A stretch of DNA of 64,000 bases from Chitinibacter bivalviorum (GCF_013403565.1 NZ_CP058627.1:248001-312000), one strand, 5' to 3'; numbered from the stretch's first letter, positions 44,080 to 53,542 are shown. Notes: generated by a model not told the origin, from the letters alone. Numbers and translations are program-made.

Positions 44080-46116
44080 TTATTTGGTGTTATCAATCAC
44101 CACTGCGCCTTTGTATTTCACTTGGCCGCGGAAGAAGTAATCTACGCATGCTTTGTAGTCACCCGCGTTCGCCAAGTTAAATGGCGTTTGGTAAGTGGCC
44201 AATTGGCAAGACCATGACACGCCACCTGGATTGTTGGCATTGTAATTCCAGCCTTTATCCAGATACGTTTTGGTTGCAGCTGCCGAGCCATCGGTAAAGC
44301 CTTTCGATGTGCCGCAAGTCAGTTGCTCGCCAGTGATGTCCACGCCGAGCTCTTTGGTGAACTCTTTGTACGCTGCAATACGGTTCAGAGATTGCGACGC
44401 TTCTGAGCCTTTACCACACTCGATACCACCGTTAATGATGTAGGTCGTTGCGCCAAAGCCAGGTGACATGCCGTTGGCAACGTCAACTTGGTTTGGTTTC
44501 CAAGTGCCGTCAACCACCCATGTCATTGGTGGTTTTGGCGATTGTGGGTAAACCGCAAACCAGATCGCAGAAGCAAAGTTCAACCAAGTATCCGCCACGA
44601 CGCTTGGGTTATCGAGCAAGACGTTGGTGTCGCCATACAGTGATTTGCTGAATGGACCGTAGTTGTAGTTCCAAGACAATTGCTTAGAGCCGCGACCGAA
44701 GTAGCTTAGGAATTGGCCTTGGGCATTTTGACCGCAAGCGTAGAAGATCGAGAAGATCGAGCTGCCCGCGCCGGTAAAGCAATCTTGGTAACCACCCACG
44801 CCAGTACCTTCTTGCATGCCTTGCTCACGCAGGAACCACAAGCCTTGACGGAAGGTTGGGATCGCGGTGTTTTGATCCATAGTCGCCAATACGGCGTTGT
44901 TTTGATCCGCATAACCACGTGCAGTGGCTGGGGTCAGGGCAGGCCAGTTTGCGCCAGTTTCTTGCGCAAAGTGAGCAAATGACGTTGCCAGCAGTTTTTT
45001 ACAAATCAGGTCTGAATCGCGGCCATCCGTATAGGTTTTGCAATACGCTGGGAATTTCGCTACGCCTTTGAGCAAGTTTTCGTAGGTGTATTTCACATTA
45101 CGAACTGGGAAGAAGTAATCAAACTTCGCTTGGCTTAAAACGCGTTCAACGCGTTGAACGTTGTCTGGGTTGCTAGTTGCACCTGCTTTTACTGCATCAA
45201 CCACCGCATCTGGGCGTACTTGCAATGCTTCGCGGATGCGAGTGATCACGCTGCTGTCAGCTCCAGCTTGGCTATACAGGGCTTGCTCGGCGGCAGTAAA
45301 TTGCGCATCAGTTGGGTAACCCGCTGGCGCTGCAATGTAAGTAATTTGTGGCTTGTACGCCGCATTTGGCGCTGGTGTTGCTGTCGGCGCCGTGCTGGTC
45401 GTTGGTGTTGGCGCTGCGGTAACGACTGGAGTAGCCGTTGGCGTTGCGGTCACAACCGGAGTTGCGCTTGGCGCTGCTGTTACCACTGGCGTTGCTGTTG
45501 GTTTTGCTGTTGGTGTGGCTGTAACCACTGGCGTTGCCGTTGGCGCGGCAGTCACGACTGGTGTTGGTGCTGGCGTTGTGCCCGTTGCTGCGCAAGAACC
45601 GCCTACTTTCCACAGTGTAGGTGTTGAAGCTGGATTCCAGTTTGCGCCAACATAAGCGGTGTGGGCTGACAAGGCGGTATAGCTCACGCCGCTGTAGCTC
45701 ACCACATCTCCTGCTTTATAAGTGCTGCCTTCGGCCCAAACGGCACAGCTGCCAGCGACTGGCGTTGGTGCTGCGGTCGGTGCGGCAGTGGGGGCTGTTG
45801 TCGGTTTAACTGTAGGAGCCGCAGTTGGTGCGGTTGTAGGGGCCGTTGTAGGTGCAGCGGTCGGCGCTGCGGTGACTACTGCAGTCGGCGCAGGAGTTGC
45901 GCCGCTGCTAGCAACCAGCTCCCATGGACCCCACTGTTCGGCGCCCGGAATATTGCCTTGTGCCCACCATTTGGCTTTGTAATCTTTACCCGCGTAAGTC
46001 ACGACTTCGCCACCGGTGTAAACGGTCGTGCTATTCCAAGCTGGCGCAGCCATGACTTGAATTGAGCAGATCGCGGCAGGTATTGCAGCCAGCATCCAAC
46101 GATTTAAATTCGACAT
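44080..46116 (-). CDS. Secreted GH19 chitinase with two chitin-binding domains (paralog 2)
   Basis: A 678-residue secreted endochitinase with a signal peptide ending VMA. Domain one is of the KAKWWAQGNIP type, ending WGPWELV; a linker of PTA repeats follows; domain two is of the TAYVGANWNPASTPTLW type; then a longer linker rich in Thr-Ala-Pro-Val units and a GH19 catalytic domain with AHFAQETG and GRGSKQLSWNYNYGPF. The catalytic domain is near-identical in plan to paralog 1, but the order of the two kinds of binding domains is reversed. It is upstream of paralog 1 on the same strand with its own terminator. The 400-bp region upstream (46117-46516) shows no gene. Confidence 0.95.
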   Translation of the reverse strand: MSNLNRWMLAAIPAAICSIQVMAAPAWNSTTVYTGGEVVTYAGKDYKAKWWAQGNIPGAEQWGPWELVASSGATPAPTAVVTAAPTAAPTTAPTTAPTAAPTVKPTTAPTAAPTAAPTPVAGSCAVWAEGSTYKAGDVVSYSGVSYTALSAHTAYVGANWNPASTPTLWKVGGSCAATGTTPAPTPVVTAAPTATPVVTATPTAKPTATPVVTAAPSATPVVTATPTATPVVTAAPTPTTSTAPTATPAPNAAYKPQITYIAAPAGYPTDAQFTAAEQALYSQAGADSSVITRIREALQVRPDAVVDAVKAGATSNPDNVQRVERVLSQAKFDYFFPVRNVKYTYENLLKGVAKFPAYCKTYTDGRDSDLICKKLLATSFAHFAQETGANWPALTPATARGYADQNNAVLATMDQNTAIPTFRQGLWFLREQGMQEGTGVGGYQDCFTGAGSSIFSIFYACGQNAQGQFLSYFGRGSKQLSWNYNYGPFSKSLYGDTNVLLDNPSVVADTWLNFASAIWFAVYPQSPKPPMTWVVDGTWKPNQVDVANGMSPGFGATTYIINGGIECGKGSEASQSLNRIAAYKEFTKELGVDITGEQLTCGTSKGFTDGSAAATKTYLDKGWNYNANNPGGVSWSCQLATYQTPFNLANAGDYKACVDYFFRGQVKYKGAVVIDNTK

Positions 46117-46516
46117 ACAGAGTCTCCATCCGTTTTGGTAGTGTTTCGAAACCTATGCACCCGCGATGTAGTTTTATTTGGCGAGTTACGAAATGTGAAT
46201 ATTAACCATGTTGAAATAGCGCTGACTAGTGTTCTGAATCGCTTTTTTGCCGTTTTTACTCGATAAATCAAACAATTAAATTTTTGTAAGATTCGAAAAA
46301 GATTGGGATCAATTTATTAGGTTTGTGCCTACGGGTTAACCCGTATTTTGACTGGTGGTGAGTGAGCTATTGGTTTGAACTGATTGGCTCTACTGGTATG
46401 GAATGATTCTTTGTATTGGCATTCCGTAAGCAGTCGAATGTCGACGTATCGCACGCAGATTTTAGTTTGCCAATGAGAGCGGCAATTGCTGCTCTGTGGA
46501 GTCTGACTTTGGCTCG

Positions 46517-47200
46517 CTAGGGCTGCGGCCAGTCGAGCTGCCAAGGCGAACTAAGTGTTTCAAGTTGCGTTGCTAGCGCGGTACTTTGAAAATGACTGCC
46601 CGATAACTTGGTACAAATATATTGATGGGTATTGCCATAAAAATCAAACGCAATAGCGTATGCATGCAGATACCCCCGGTCAGCGGGGCGGCCCGCATAG
46701 CGCTCATCACCGATGATGGGGCTACCTAGGCTTTTCATCGCGACGCGGAGCTGATGCGTGCGACCCGTCAATGGTTTGAGCAGAAATAGCCTCTCGCCAT
46801 TGCCTAGGCCATAACTGAAAAATTGCGTGATTGCCAATTGGCCACCTTCGCGGACTAGTTTCCAGCTGCCATTGCGGCCTTTTTCCATTCCGCCGCGGAT
46901 TTTGCCCTGTTTTTTACTGGGCTTTTTATCACTGAGCGCAAGGTAGTATTTTTGAATGCGGTGCTCGGCAAACAATGTCGAAAAATACCGCGCTGATTCG
47001 CTGCTGCGCGCCAATAGCAGTAAGCCCGAGGTCATTTTGTCGAGGCGATGTACTGTGTAGAGCTCGGCCAAGCCTGTTTGCGCTCGCACCAAATCGATCA
47101 GGCTGTCTTGCGTTTCGTTCTGGTGAAAATCCAAGCCCGCAGGTTTATTGATCAGGATAAAGTCGTCATGACTAGCGATGATTTCAATTGGCTCGATCAT
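46517..47200 (-). CDS. RluA-family pseudouridine synthase
   Basis: A 227-residue RNA pseudouridine synthase of the RluA type without an S4 domain. The catalytic Asp is in YTVHRLDKMTSGLLLLAR, and GRTHQLRVAMKSLGSPIIGDERY is the second family motif. The target RNA position cannot be told. It overlaps the next gene by four bases and is probably cotranscribed with it. The C-terminal region contains a perfect-arm copy (K) of the 49-bp palindrome inside the coding sequence. Confidence 0.88.
   Translation of the reverse strand: MIEPIEIIASHDDFILINKPAGLDFHQNETQDSLIDLVRAQTGLAELYTVHRLDKMTSGLLLLARSSESARYFSTLFAEHRIQKYYLALSDKKPSKKQGKIRGGMEKGRNGSWKLVREGGQLAITQFFSYGLGNGERLFLLKPLTGRTHQLRVAMKSLGSPIIGDERYAGRPADRGYLHAYAIAFDFYGNTHQYICTKLSGSHFQSTALATQLETLSSPWQLDWPQP
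46627..46675. repeat. 49-bp palindromic element, copy K (inside RluA-like gene)
   Basis: Perfect arms GGGTAT and ATACCC at the exact spacing, with GGGTATTGCC as in copies A, C and D. It lies in codons that give a plausible RluA C-terminus (LHAYAIAFDF), so it either arose by chance in a real gene or contributed coding sequence in frame. Confidence 0.5.
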
Positions 47201-47667
47201 GACGAGGAGCCCAGTAAACGGTCACCAAAATTCACCAGCAAGACGCCCATAATCACTAGGGCGGCACCCAGTAGGCGAGGCCAGCTCAGATCGCGCAAGG
47301 GCATGCCCAGCCAGCCAAAACGATCAAATAGCAAACCAGCACACACTTGCCCGCCAATAATCAGCGCCAGCATCGACGCCGCACCGAGCTTGGGGGCTAT
47401 GAGGGTGGTGCCAAAAACAAAAATGGCGCCGAGCACGCCGCCAACCAGCATCCACGGCTGTACTTTGGCCAAACCCATTAAGCCCGACATCTTTTGCCCT
47501 GTTGCCAACGACATGAGCAGCAAGGTCACGATGCCCACCGAGAAAGACACCAAGGCGGCCAGCAATGGGCTGCCGCCGATAAATGCGCGCAACTGGTTAT
47601 TCACTGCGGCCTGCAAAGGCACGACGAGGCCAATAAATAGTGCTAATAAGGTGTAGACAGTTTGCAT
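47197..47667 (-). CDS. DMT-family transporter (YdcZ type)
   Basis: A small membrane protein of about 156 residues with five predicted helices and the family pattern VVPLQAAVNNQLRAFIGGSPLLAALVSFSVG and GALLVNFGDRLL-like end (VIMGVLLVNFGD). YdcZ/DUF606 proteins are half-length drug/metabolite transporters that likely act as dimers. The start at MQTVYTLLALFIG (47667) is preferred over one at 47685. It precedes the RluA-like gene with a four-base overlap. Confidence 0.8.
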   Translation of the reverse strand: MQTVYTLLALFIGLVVPLQAAVNNQLRAFIGGSPLLAALVSFSVGIVTLLLMSLATGQKMSGLMGLAKVQPWMLVGGVLGAIFVFGTTLIAPKLGAASMLALIIGGQVCAGLLFDRFGWLGMPLRDLSWPRLLGAALVIMGVLLVNFGDRLLGSSS

Positions 47668-47809
47668 TTTCGATCTCGTGTGCACAGCAGTACGCGATTC
47701 TACTTGGGAATAGCAAAGCGAGCGGCAAGTTTTGCGTGAGTTTGCGCGCTATTTTGGGCGAATAGAAAGTAAAATGACTATGATTTAGACAAAGAATAGG
47801 TCGTGATTC

Positions 47810-48133
47810 ATGCATCATATTTCCGCTCCCGAACTGAAAGCCTGGCTCGATGACGCCACGCTGGTGCCGCCGCAACTGCTCGATGTGAGGGAAAGTTGGG
47901 AGTTTGCACTGTGCCAAATCGCAGGCAGTATTCATATCCCAATGGGCAATATCCCTGGCGATCAAGCTCGGCTCGACCCTGATGCAACCTATGTGGTGAT
48001 TTGTCATCACGGTGTGCGTAGCTATCAAGTCGCCGGTTTTTTGGAGCGCCAGGGTTTTGAAAAAATGATTAATCTGGATGGCGGCGTTGCGGCATGGGCT
48101 GCACAAGTTGATCCGGCAATGGCAACATATTGA
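47810..48133 (+). CDS. Rhodanese-domain sulfurtransferase
   Basis: A 107-residue single rhodanese domain with LLDVRESWEFALCQIAGSIHIPMGNIP and the active-site Cys in VICHHGVRS, one residue longer than the usual CxxGxRS loop pattern CHHGxRS. GlpE-like proteins transfer sulfane sulfur to thiols. It is followed one base after its stop by copy D of the 49-bp palindrome and then by a small helical gene on the same strand. Confidence 0.9.
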   Translation: MHHISAPELKAWLDDATLVPPQLLDVRESWEFALCQIAGSIHIPMGNIPGDQARLDPDATYVVICHHGVRSYQVAGFLERQGFEKMINLDGGVAAWAAQVDPAMATY

Positions 48134-48134
48134 T

Positions 48135-48183
48135 GGGTATTGCTCTGCAGATCATTCATGGTAATGATTTGATGGCTATACCT
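48135..48183. repeat. 49-bp palindromic element, copy D
   Basis: GGGTAT and ATACCT at exact spacing; left half GGGTATTGCTCTGCAGAT as in copies A and C. It begins one base after the rhodanese stop and lies before the next same-strand gene at 48198. An inner stem AGATCATT/AATGATTT is present. Confidence 0.8.
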
Positions 48184-48197
48184 GCTTGAGGTAATCG

Positions 48198-48500
48198 ATG
48201 CTTCGCATTCCACTTTTTCTTGAATTACTTGAGCAAGAATTGCTAGATCAACCCGATCAGTACGCGGATCTGAAAGCGGTGATGCAATTTGAGCCGCATT
48301 CGCTGATGGCTTGGTTGCCTTTGCTGGATCTGGCGGAAAAGAAGCTGGGTAATTTAGAAACCGTGGTGCAATGGCTAACTTGCCCGCATCCAGAATTGAA
48401 TGGCCAACCACCGACGATTCTGGTCGGTACTGTTGGCGGCGTTGAGCGCGCACGATCTTTGATCGAGCAATACCAGCCGCCACCGTGGCGGCAAGGATAA
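48198..48500 (+). CDS. Small helical protein with antitoxin (MbcA/ParS)-like C-terminus
   Basis: A 100-residue protein that I do not firmly recognise. The C-terminal segment VVQWLTCPHPELNGQPPTILVGTVGGVERARSLIEQ follows the pattern of the MbcA/ParS/Xre antitoxin domain (W..pnp.L.g..P...l.t..G...v...l). No toxin of the RES type stands next to it. If real, it is an orphan antitoxin-fold protein. AGGTAATCG precedes the ATG. Context: cotranscribed with the rhodanese gene through element D. Confidence 0.45.
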   Translation: MLRIPLFLELLEQELLDQPDQYADLKAVMQFEPHSLMAWLPLLDLAEKKLGNLETVVQWLTCPHPELNGQPPTILVGTVGGVERARSLIEQYQPPPWRQG

Positions 48501-48530
48501 GCTCAGCAATGATTGAGTGAGGTTTACCAA

Positions 48531-48570
48531 ATAAAACAGCCCGTGTAAGCACGGGCTGTATGTTATTTTA
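48531..48570. terminator. Terminator between convergent genes
   Basis: ACAGCCCGTG (48536-48545) pairs with CACGGGCTGT (48550-48559). On the minus strand it is followed by a T-rich tract that ends the GH18 gene. Confidence 0.8.
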
Positions 48571-48577
48571 AGCTCAA

Positions 48578-50170
48578 TTACTGACCAAGTGCTTTGGCAA
48601 AACCGTTGGCATATGGCAGACCTGTGGTGTCGCGCTCATAAGACCAGTAATGCAAACCAGCCAAGCCGTTGGCTTTGATGAATGCAGCTACATCCGGAAT
48701 ATCGCGGTCGGTTGAGAAATGCGCGCCCACGTCATCACTTGGAATTTCAGGCGTCAATTCGATCTGGTTATACGGTACGCCGTAGAAGTTGTGCAGATTC
48801 ATTGCCGCTTGGATCGCTGATTGACCCATCTGGCAAGAGCCGCCACTGACCACACACACATTCGCTTTTGGTGCGCCGTAATCCATCGCCATCAAATTAA
48901 TGATGTAGTTTTTCAGACCCGCCGCTTTAATTGCCGCCATGACCATTTGACCGTCGCTACCGAGTGGGTCTGGTGAGCCTGCACCTAAATCGGTGGCAAC
49001 TGAAGCGCCATTGTTATTGGCCAATGTAGGAATCGTGAAGCTAAAGCGCATATTGGGGTAAGTCTGCTGCGCTGTTTTTACGCGCGCCACCATGCTGGCG
49101 ATTTCAGCCGCAGTATTGCGACCGCCTTCGATGTCAAAATCCACCCCAACCATATTGGCCGAATTGTAATGACTCAGGAAGGTCGTAAAGCCTGCATCGG
49201 TCGCGCAAGTAAATTTACCCGCTGCGCCGCCTACAGCGACGATGTAAGTTTTGCCTGAGCTGATAAACGAGGGCATATTGCCAGCGGCAAAATCAACTGG
49301 ATTCATGCCGGCAACATTTTCACCTGCAGGTGTTACCGCATTTGAGCCGCACTCACCAGTTACAAAAGCCCAAGTCAGCGTTTTCATGCCTGCTGGCATT
49401 GCTTGTGCAATCGGCAGCAATTTGCCAGAAGTATCGACGCCCTGCATCGCCAGATTATTCCAGTTGGTGCTTACTGTAACGTCTTTGTATGCGCCATAGC
49501 TGAACGACAAGGCATTACCTGGCTGCTGGCTTGGCGCTGGAGTCGTACTTGTGGTGGGCGTCGGTGTCGGTGATGTCGTCACGACTGGTGTTGGTGAGTT
49601 GGTCACAACCGGTGTTACTTTCGGTGTGGCCGTTGGTGTTGCAGTCGCTGGGCCACCGGTGCAGCTACCTAAATCAGACCAAGGTTGGCTAGTACCTGAG
49701 TGTGTGCTTGGGTCTTCGTTCTGAGTCCACCATTGCGCTTTGTAGTTGTGGCCGTTGTAGCTAGCAGTTTGTCCACCCGTGTATGCGGTGCCGCTATTCC
49801 AAGCTGCCACGCAACTGCCGGCGCTCACTGGTGTGGCAGTTGGTTTGGCTGTTGGGCTCGGGGTAGGTAAGCCAATCGGTGTGACCGCTGGCGTTACAGT
49901 TGGCGCCGGTGTTGCTGTTGGTGCAGGCGTGCTGCTGCTTGAATCGGGGCCAATTAGTTTCCACAGACTGGGTGTCGCGGCTGGATTCCAGTTTGCGCCC
50001 AGATAATCGGTCTGGGTCACCAGCGCCTGATAATCGTTGCCAGCGTAGCTCACAATCGTGCCTGCATTGTAAGTACCACCATCCACCCAAGCAGGGTAAC
50101 CTGCATGAGCAAAGGCTGTAATCATGGCTGCCGGAATGGCCGCCGCGATAAAGCGGGTGAAATTAGACAT
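48578..50170 (-). CDS. Secreted GH18 chitinase with two chitin-binding domains
   Basis: A chitinase of 530 residues with a signal peptide (FIAAAIPAAMITAFAHA). Domain one (WVDGGTYNAGTIVSYAGNDYQALV to LGANWNPAATPSLWKL), a Pro/Thr linker, domain two (YKAQWWTQNEDP to PWSDLGSC), a linker, then a GH18 barrel starting LSFSYGAYKDVTV. The catalytic motif DxxDxDxE is seen as VGVDFDIEGG. GH18 retains configuration with substrate assistance. MSNFTRF at 50170 is preferred because GGAGAG lies before it. It complements the inverting GH19 enzymes. The 439-bp AT-rich gap upstream (50171-50609) has no convincing gene. Confidence 0.95.
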   Translation of the reverse strand: MSNFTRFIAAAIPAAMITAFAHAGYPAWVDGGTYNAGTIVSYAGNDYQALVTQTDYLGANWNPAATPSLWKLIGPDSSSSTPAPTATPAPTVTPAVTPIGLPTPSPTAKPTATPVSAGSCVAAWNSGTAYTGGQTASYNGHNYKAQWWTQNEDPSTHSGTSQPWSDLGSCTGGPATATPTATPKVTPVVTNSPTPVVTTSPTPTPTTSTTPAPSQQPGNALSFSYGAYKDVTVSTNWNNLAMQGVDTSGKLLPIAQAMPAGMKTLTWAFVTGECGSNAVTPAGENVAGMNPVDFAAGNMPSFISSGKTYIVAVGGAAGKFTCATDAGFTTFLSHYNSANMVGVDFDIEGGRNTAAEIASMVARVKTAQQTYPNMRFSFTIPTLANNNGASVATDLGAGSPDPLGSDGQMVMAAIKAAGLKNYIINLMAMDYGAPKANVCVVSGGSCQMGQSAIQAAMNLHNFYGVPYNQIELTPEIPSDDVGAHFSTDRDIPDVAAFIKANGLAGLHYWSYERDTTGLPYANGFAKALGQ

Positions 50171-50609
50171 AGTTCTCTCCATCCTGTATTCGGATTTATT
50201 AGCTTTCTAATTGAGGTTGAGTATCACAGTCATGCAGCGCAAGAGTGCTGCTAGGTAATACCAATTGTGGCGCTCGTAAGAACAAACTTACAGCGGCACG
50301 AAGCAGATTAAGCCGTTGGAGCAGATCGAAGTCAAGAATTGTTACAGGCGGGAGTGAGCGAAATTACATGAATAAAATCAGAATGTTATTTGCTACAACA
50401 TTAACAATAGTTAATGTATTGCGCTGCAACATTTTTATGATTTTATTCAGATTTAGATTAAATATTTTATGTTGCGATGCAAAATAAACAAATTCTGATG
50501 TAGTGATTGAAGGATGTCGATTTATGTTTCTATCAAAATAGAATACAAAAAAACGACACCCACAAATTGCATATCCAAGCAGCGCTGAAGCTAATGGGGC
50601 GGGAAGAGT

Positions 50610-52595
50610 TTAATGCCCATAACCTTCCGGCTTGGCTTTGTAAAACTCGATCGTTTGCACATTGGCCGTGGTAGGAGCGGGGGCTTTGAGGATGTGAGGT
50701 TTCATTTTTCCCACCACATGCATCTCGCAGGGTTTGCAATCGAACACCAATTTATAGTTTTCCGAGCCTGAGCTCAGCGTCATCGGTTCGGCGCGAATCT
50801 GGCCTTTCACGCCAATAATACCTTTGCCTTGTTTCGGGCACAGATTGTAGCTAAAACGCAGGCAGTGCTTGGTGATCATTAGCGGTACTTCGCCGGCTTC
50901 TTCGTGTGCTTCGTAGGCCGCAGCGATTAGTTTGACGCCATGTTTTTCGTAGAAAGCGCGCGCCTTGGTGTTGTACACATTGGCAAGGAATGACAATGTT
51001 TCACCGGGGTATGGTACTGGAGGCTCAATTGCTGCCTTGCGTTCAGGGCGATACCATGCGGCAATGCGGGCTGCTTCGAGTTGTTCAACCACTTCGCGGC
51101 GCAGCGCATTAATTAGCGACGCGGGCGCAAACCAAGCTTGACTCAAATTGAGCGCCACATCTTCGGCGTAAAACATCGTGTTGCCGAGCTTGGCCAGATT
51201 ATCGCGTAGCGTGCTCCATGCTTTATTGGCGTTTTGGGCAACTTCGAGTTTGAGCTCGGTATTGACCGTCGCGCTACAGCCATCAGCATCGGTGATCGTG
51301 AGTGATAAGCCCGAGGAGGTTTCATTCAAAGTGAGCCACGCGCCGATTTTGCGCTCGGCCGATTTTTTGTTTAAAGCTTGTTCCCACGCATGATCGCGGT
51401 TGCGGTGCAGCGGCGTGCCTGGTTTTAGGCCGACTAGCTCGCTCATCATTTCATTCGGAAATACACGCCAGATGCCGGCGTCTTTATTCACGCCTTCTAC
51501 GGTATTGGCTTGAACGCCAATGACTTCGCGCTTTTTCATAAAGTTGAGGCCGTCGCCGTTCGCCATCGCGTCATTGTTGTCGGCGATTTCCAGCTCGAAA
51601 TACTTATCAGCAACCTTGGTCACGGTGCCCAGCGGTACGCCAATGTATTTGGGCGAATCAAAAGCGCCGATGTCTTCTTTGCGACCCGTCGCAAAGTAAT
51701 CGGTGTGGCCGCGGTGGAAAGATTTATCCACATCGGGGCGGAAGAAAATCTCGCTGCGACCACTTGAGGCCGGCGCAAATTCGCTGCGGTTTTCCATGAT
51801 TTCGTCGAGCAACAAACGGTAATGCGCCGTGATATTTTTGACGTACTGCATGTCTTTGTAGCGGCCTTCGATTTTGAACGAACGCACGCCCGCGTCGATT
51901 AAGGCTTCCAGATTATTGGTTTGGTCATTGTCTTTCATCGACAGCAAATGCTTATCGAACGCCACCACGCGGCCTTGATGGTCGGTCAGCGTGTAGGGCA
52001 GACGACAGGCTTGCGAGCAATCGCCGCGGTTGGCGCTGCGGCCAGTGTGCGCGTGGCTGATATTGCATTGGCCGGAAAACGCGACGCACAGTGCGCCGTG
52101 GATAAAGTATTCAATCGTCGCTGCGTCGCCGACCACGTCGCTAATTTGGCGAATTTGCGGGATCGTCAGCTCGCGCGCCAATACAACTTGCGAGAAACCC
52201 GCGTCGGCCAGAAATCGCGCTTTATCTGCATTGCGAATATCGCATTGGGTGCTGGCGTGTAATTGAATCGGCGGAATATCGAGCTCCAGCACACCCATGT
52301 CTTGCACAATCAGCGCATCCACACCCGCTTCGTAGAGCTGAATAATCTGCTGGCGCGCAGGTTCAAGCTCGGTGTCGTGCAAAATCGTATTGAGCGTGAC
52401 GAAGATGCGTGAATGATAGCGATGCGCAAATTTCACCAAGTCGGCGATGTCGGCAATCGAATTTGACGCATTATGCCGCGCACCAAACCCCGGTCCGCCG
52501 ATATACACCGCATCCGCGCCATGCAAAATGGCTTCGCGGCCGATTTCAGCGTTTTTGGCGGGGGAGAGTAATTCGAGTTGGTGCGGCAATAGCAT
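50610..52595 (-). CDS. rlhA: 23S rRNA 5-hydroxycytidine C2501 synthase
   Basis: RlhA, a U32-peptidase-fold enzyme that hydroxylates C2501 of 23S rRNA. The 661-residue protein aligns along its full length with E. coli YdcP/RlhA: HGADAVYIGGPGFGARHNASNS, VTLNTILHDTELEPA, QDMGVLELDIPPI, HASTQCDI, GQCNISHAHTGRSANRGDCSQACRLPY (iron-sulfur Cys), and a C-terminal domain with four Cys in KHCLRFSYNLCPKQ and FDCKPCEMHV. It is transcribed alone. Confidence 0.95.
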   Translation of the reverse strand: MLLPHQLELLSPAKNAEIGREAILHGADAVYIGGPGFGARHNASNSIADIADLVKFAHRYHSRIFVTLNTILHDTELEPARQQIIQLYEAGVDALIVQDMGVLELDIPPIQLHASTQCDIRNADKARFLADAGFSQVVLARELTIPQIRQISDVVGDAATIEYFIHGALCVAFSGQCNISHAHTGRSANRGDCSQACRLPYTLTDHQGRVVAFDKHLLSMKDNDQTNNLEALIDAGVRSFKIEGRYKDMQYVKNITAHYRLLLDEIMENRSEFAPASSGRSEIFFRPDVDKSFHRGHTDYFATGRKEDIGAFDSPKYIGVPLGTVTKVADKYFELEIADNNDAMANGDGLNFMKKREVIGVQANTVEGVNKDAGIWRVFPNEMMSELVGLKPGTPLHRNRDHAWEQALNKKSAERKIGAWLTLNETSSGLSLTITDADGCSATVNTELKLEVAQNANKAWSTLRDNLAKLGNTMFYAEDVALNLSQAWFAPASLINALRREVVEQLEAARIAAWYRPERKAAIEPPVPYPGETLSFLANVYNTKARAFYEKHGVKLIAAAYEAHEEAGEVPLMITKHCLRFSYNLCPKQGKGIIGVKGQIRAEPMTLSSGSENYKLVFDCKPCEMHVVGKMKPHILKAPAPTTANVQTIEFYKAKPEGYGH

Positions 52596-52690
52596 GGGGC
52601 TTCCGAGAGTATGGCATTAAGGCGCGGAAGTATAAGGTAATCAAGAGCTTGTGTGGAGATTAATGCAGGAAAAATGGCAATAATTTGGCT

Positions 52691-53542
52691 TTAGCGGCTA
52701 CGATTTCGACGCTCGATTTTATCGCTGTACATGGCTTGGTCGGCATTGGCCAGCAGCTCATCGCTGGTGGTGGGCTGATCCGCGGAAAAAGGAGCGACGC
52801 CGATGCTAAAAGAAATGCCGTATTCTTGTTTCAATCCTTGGGCATCTGCGCTTAACTTCTCGATCCATCGCGCAGGGTTTTGCTGTGCGAGCAGGACAAC
52901 AAATTCATCGCCACCCATACGAAATGCTTCGGCGCCGTCGTGGTGCAATTGCTTGGCGCAGAGTTTAAGTACCAAATCCCCCATATCATGACCAAATTGA
53001 TCATTAACGGGCTTGAAGTTATTCACATCGATATATAGCAAGGTGCCGCTTTCTTGAGTGCTGAGTTTTTGATTGAGTCGATTGAATAAAGCACGCCGAT
53101 TGCCCAGACCAGTGAGCTCGTCGCTATACGCTTGCAGGTATAGCGAGGCTTGTAATTGTTTGCTGGTGCTGATTTCGGCATTGAGCTGGGTGATGAGTTC
53201 TATCCGCTCTGAAATTACACGCAGAAAAGCAATGCCGATCAGAAAAAAACCTGTTGCAAAGAAAAGATCATCATAAGTATCTGCGATCAGACCCATCGTG
53301 CCCTTGCCCTTGTAGACTCCATCTATCCAATCGAGAAAATTTCCGACCCAGTAAATTGATACGCCCAAGAGAAAAGGGCGCAGCAGGGCTTCGTTATTGA
53401 CATGACGCCAGATCAGAACAAAGACCAGTGAGGTGACGACTAGGCCAAATAAATCATGCGCATCAGGGAGTTGCAAAATATGCATCAGGCTACGAATCAC
53501 AAATAAAATCGCGATCCAGTACCCGTAAGAGAGTTTATTCAT
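52691..53542 (-). CDS. Membrane diguanylate cyclase
   Basis: A c-di-GMP synthase of about 283 residues. Four to five membrane helices occupy the N-terminal 135 residues, then a helical linker, then a GGDEF domain (YSDELTGLGNRRALF to the end) with an intact active site FRMGGDEFVVLL. The allosteric I-site RxxD is not present at its usual place before GGDEF, so product feedback is unlikely. The sensed signal is unknown. The ATG at 53542 is preferred over a GTG at 53584 because of GAG seven bases before it. Confidence 0.88.
   Translation of the reverse strand: MNKLSYGYWIAILFVIRSLMHILQLPDAHDLFGLVVTSLVFVLIWRHVNNEALLRPFLLGVSIYWVGNFLDWIDGVYKGKGTMGLIADTYDDLFFATGFFLIGIAFLRVISERIELITQLNAEISTSKQLQASLYLQAYSDELTGLGNRRALFNRLNQKLSTQESGTLLYIDVNNFKPVNDQFGHDMGDLVLKLCAKQLHHDGAEAFRMGGDEFVVLLAQQNPARWIEKLSADAQGLKQEYGISFSIGVAPFSADQPTTSDELLANADQAMYSDKIERRNRSR

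Noticed and set aside
42883..45982. Long plus-strand open frames rich in Trp/Cys/Arg or Val/Gly across the chitinase genes
   Set aside because: They are the complement of the repetitive Pro/Thr/Ala linkers, whose codon pattern keeps the opposite frames free of stops.
46329..46544. 71-codon minus-strand frame after the RluA-like gene
   Set aside because: It overlaps the end of the RluA-like gene in another frame and shows no codon bias or motif.
50245..50487. 80-codon frame in the AT-rich gap before the GH18 gene
   Set aside because: No ribosome binding site at its start or at the internal ATG near 50370, and the composition is that of AT-rich spacer.
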